Source: Hyphomonas beringensis (lineage in GTDB: Bacteria; Pseudomonadota; Alphaproteobacteria; Caulobacterales; Hyphomonadaceae). From it: a stretch of DNA of 64,000 bases. Location of the stretch: assembly GCF_000682755.1 (NCBI RefSeq), contig NZ_AWFF01000076.1, positions 62,001 through 126,000 of the forward strand, in the 5' to 3' direction. Below, piece after piece: positions 61,650-64,000 of the stretch. Made by a program: the position numbers and the translations under genes. How positions within the stretch are numbered: the first letter of the stretch is position 1; the number at the start of each line of letters is the position of its first letter. The notes under the pieces were generated by a model. That model did no database searches and was not told the origin of the DNA. It worked only from the letters and a program-made list of their open reading frames with translations.

Positions 61650-64000
61650 ACGGGCACGAGCCCGGCAGCGGCCTCCAGCTCTTTAAGGAAGCTCCGTATA
61701 CGTGTCAGGCGCTGCTCAGGTGTGCCGCCAAGGCCGGAATGCACAAGCTTTGAGTCGGGACGGATACGCAAAGCGGATGGGCGGCTGCGGACGACCTCCA
61801 ACAGCTTGCCTGGATCAAGCACCGTGTCATCGCGAAACGCGAACACAGCCCCCTTCTCACCGGCATCCAGCTTGCTGATGCCAAGGGCCTTGCATTGCAC
61901 CTTGATCGCTGTGACTTCCAGCAATTGCTTGGTCTCTTCAGGAAGAGGACCGAAACGGTCAATCAGTTCAGCTGCAAAGGCTTCACGTTCCTGAGCCGTC
62001 GAGATCTCTGACAGGCGGCGATACAGCGACAGTCTGATGTTGAGGTCTTCAACATAGCTTTCCGGGATCAGTACGGCCGCGCCGATATTGATCTGCGGAG
62101 ACCATTCGTCCGCGAAGTCTTCGTCCTCATTTGCACCGGCCTTCAGGGCATTGACGGCATCCTCAAGCATGGACTGGTACAGTTCCACGCCGACTTCCTT
62201 GACGTGGCCGGATTGCTGGTCGCCCAGCAAATTACCTGAGCCGCGCATATCCAGGTCATGGCTGGCGAGTTGGAAACCGGCCCCAAGCGAATCGAGGGAT
62301 TGCAGGATTTTCAGCCTACGGTCGGCGCTATCCGTGATGACCTTATCCTTGGGGGTCGTGAAATAAGCATAGGCGCGCAGTTTCGAGCGCCCCACACGCC
62401 CGCGCAGCTGATAGAGTTGTGCAAGCCCGAACATGTCTGCCCGGTGGATGATCAGCGTGTTGGCGCGAGGAATATCCAGACCGCTTTCCACAATCGTGGT
62501 CGACAGCAGAACATCATATTTACCTTCATAAAAGGCAGTCATGATGTCTTCGAGCTCTCCGGCAGCCATCTGGCCGTGCGCAACAATGAAGGAGACTTCC
62601 GGCACATTGTCCGACAGGAAGCGTTCCAGCTTGTCCAGATCCTGAATACGCGGTGCCACGAAGAAGGCCTGTCCACCGCGATATTTCTCGCGCAGCAGGG
62701 CTTCTCTCAGTGTCACGGTATCTTCTTCCGTGATGTAGGTTCTGACCGAGAGTCGGTCGACCGGAGGCGTCGCAATGATCGACAGATCGCGAATGCCTGT
62801 AAGCGCCATTTGAAGTGTGCGCGGAATGGGCGTCGCCGACAGAGTCAGCACGTGAACGTCTGACTTCAATTCCTTGAGTCGTTCCTTGTGCTTAACGCCA
62901 AAGCGCTGTTCTTCATCGACGACCAACAAGCCGAGACGCTTGAATTCAATCGTCTTGGTAAGGAGGGCATGCGTGCCGACAACAACGTCAACGCTGCCAC
63001 TAGCCAGCCCGTCGCGGGTCTCTGCTGCTTCACGCTGGCCGACCAGACGCGACAGCGGACGCACATTGAGCGGCCACCCGGCAAATCTTTCGGCAAAGGT
63101 CTTGTAGTGCTGACGCGCCAGCAATGTTGTAGGCGCAATAACGGCGACCTGCTTGCCGCTCATCGCCGCGACGAACGCCGCACGCAGGGCAACCTCGGTT
63201 TTTCCGAAACCAACATCACCACAAACAAGACGGTCCATGGGCCTGCCGGAACCGAGGTCGCTGAGAACATCCTCGATGGCGTTCAACTGGTCATCTGTCT
63301 CTTCATACGGAAAGCGCGCGGCGAATTCCTCGTAGAGCCCCTGCCCCGCATTGACGGCTTCCGCACGCTTCAGCTCCCGCGCAGCGGCGATGTGCATCAA
63401 CTCGGCCGCCATCTCCAGGATGCGCTTCTTGGCCTTGGCCTTGCGTGTCTGCCAGCCCGCACCGCCCAGCTTGTCCAGTTGGCTTTCATCATCTTCCGAG
63501 CCATAGCGGCTCACCAGGTCGATATTCTCGACCGGCAGGAAGATCGTATCGCCACCGGAATATTCGATCTGCAGACAATCGTGTGGCGCGCCGGTCACTT
63601 CCAGCGTCTTCAAGCCGATATAGCGTCCGACCCCATGATCGATATGGACCACGAGATCGCCAGCATTCAGTGTCGCAGCATCTGAAATGAAATTGGCAGA
63701 CTTCCGCTTCCGGCGCGGGGCGGCCAATCTGTCTCCAAGAATATCGGCTTCAGAGATGAGGGCAAAATCCGGCGTTTCGAACCCGGCTTCGATTGGAATT
63801 TCAACAACAGTGAAATCTGTCTTACTAGCCGCTTCGAGGCTATGCACCAGCGCCAGGTCGGTCAGGCCATGGTCTGCCATGACATTGATCAGACGGTCTG
63901 CCGACCCGCCTGACCAGGCAGCGAACGCAACAGGGCGACCTGAGCTGTTCAGGGCTTTCGCATGCGCGATTGCGGCTTCGAAAATGTTGCTATCGGTGTT
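61646..64000 (-). CDS. mfd: Transcription-repair coupling factor Mfd (5' part missing)
   Basis: The open frame runs to the right window edge; about 784 C-terminal residues of an enzyme near 1150 are seen. The RNA-polymerase-interaction (CarD-like) domain [19 protein letters not shown] is followed by the motor with [15 protein letters not shown] (Walker A), [16 protein letters not shown] (DEEQ box) and [14 protein letters not shown]. The RG-rich region [16 protein letters not shown] and the C-terminal TRCF domain ([11 protein letters not shown]) come last. It removes stalled RNA polymerase and recruits excision repair. An ATG at 63880 is internal, because coding continues upstream. Confidence 0.96.
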   Translation of the reverse strand, partial: NTDSNIFEAAIAHAKALNSSGRPVAFAAWSGGSADRLINVMADHGLTDLALVHSLEAASKTDFTVVEIPIEAGFETPDFALISEADILGDRLAAPRRKRKSANFISDAATLNAGDLVVHIDHGVGRYIGLKTLEVTGAPHDCLQIEYSGGDTIFLPVENIDLVSRYGSEDDESQLDKLGGAGWQTRKAKAKKRILEMAAELMHIAAARELKRAEAVNAGQGLYEEFAARFPYEETDDQLNAIEDVLSDLGSGRPMDRLVCGDVGFGKTEVALRAAFVAAMSGKQVAVIAPTTLLARQHYKTFAERFAGWPLNVRPLSRLVGQREAAETRDGLASGSVDVVVGTHALLTKTIEFKRLGLLVVDEEQRFGVKHKERLKELKSDVHVLTLSATPIPRTLQMALTGIRDLSIIATPPVDRLSVRTYITEEDTVTLREALLREKYRGGQAFFVAPRIQDLDKLERFLSDNVPEVSFIVAHGQMAAGELEDIMTAFYEGKYDVLLSTTIVESGLDIPRANTLIIHRADMFGLAQLYQLRGRVGRSKLRAYAYFTTPKDKVITDSADRRLKILQSLDSLGAGFQLASHDLDMRGSGNLLGDQQSGHVKEVGVELYQSMLEDAVNALKAGANEDEDFADEWSPQINIGAAVLIPESYVEDLNIRLSLYRRLSEISTAQEREAFAAELIDRFGPLPEETKQLLEVTAIKVQCKALGISKLDAGEKGAVFAFRDDTVLDPGKLLEVVRSRPSALRIRPDSKLVHSGLGGTPEQRLTRIRSFLKELEAAAGLVPV

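Noticed and set aside
63146-63880. ATG 63880 as the start of mfd
   Set aside because: Coding continues without a stop to the window edge in the same frame, and Mfd proteins are much longer, so this Met is internal.

Overview
The window reads as a contiguous chromosome segment of an alphaproteobacterium, most likely a Hyphomonadaceae-type member of the Caulobacterales (inference). The grounds are a pyruvate dehydrogenase E1-beta subunit with its own lipoyl domain, the eno-ftsB-pdhABC-lpd arrangement, many TonB-dependent receptors, and a PleD/PopA-like receiver-GGDEF protein with a dead active site. No plasmid, phage, CRISPR or intact insertion sequence is visible.

Region 1 (1-10.9 kb, almost all on the minus strand) handles metal or envelope stress. 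It holds a 3'-truncated copA multicopper oxidase and a small secreted protein behind a near-perfect CsoR-type palindrome. It also holds one long overlapping operon: PepSY protein, OmpR-type regulator, histidine kinase, small membrane protein, TolC-type channel, membrane fusion protein, RND pump and PAP2 phosphatase.

Region 2 (11.6-25.7 kb) is the most original part. A MaoC hydratase, an acyl-CoA ligase, a TetR regulator, a PLP aminotransferase, a TonB receptor, a CocE/X-Pro-type hydrolase, an APC amino-acid permease, a serine hydrolase with a membrane tail and an N-acyl-D-amino-acid deacylase-like protein lie together. Their intergenic regions carry five copies of one 16-bp palindrome, TTGAY(N6)RTCAA. 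I read this as a TetR-controlled regulon for uptake and catabolism of an N-acylated amino acid or (D-)peptide; the substrate is inferred.

Region 3 (26.2-34.1 kb) is a FecI sigma / FecR anti-sigma / STN-TonB-receptor surface-signalling cassette followed by two coupled amidohydrolase paralogues. One keeps its metal ligands and one has lost the HxH motif. The receptor carries a second, internal signal peptide preceded by a Shine-Dalgarno sequence.

Region 4 (34.3-39.4 kb) holds acyl-CoA style accessory genes (MpaB-type oxygenase, two TetR regulators, enoyl-CoA hydratase, CaiB-type CoA transferase, small membrane protein). A 25-bp perfect palindrome lies between the CoA transferase and the second TetR. 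A tRNA-Ser(UGA) gene at 39.43-39.52 kb separates this accessory half from the housekeeping half.

Region 5 (39.7-64 kb) is core genome: rlpA, a D,D-carboxypeptidase, tmk, holB, TatD nuclease and an MBL hydrolase in one plus-strand run. On the minus strand follow pxpABC with an Nramp-like transporter, lpd, a small lipoprotein-like gene, pdhC, pdhB, pdhA, ftsB, eno, rpmF, an M19 dipeptidase, a histidine phosphatase and an alpha-methylacyl-CoA racemase. The PopA-like gene is on the plus strand, and mfd, truncated by the window edge, is on the minus strand.
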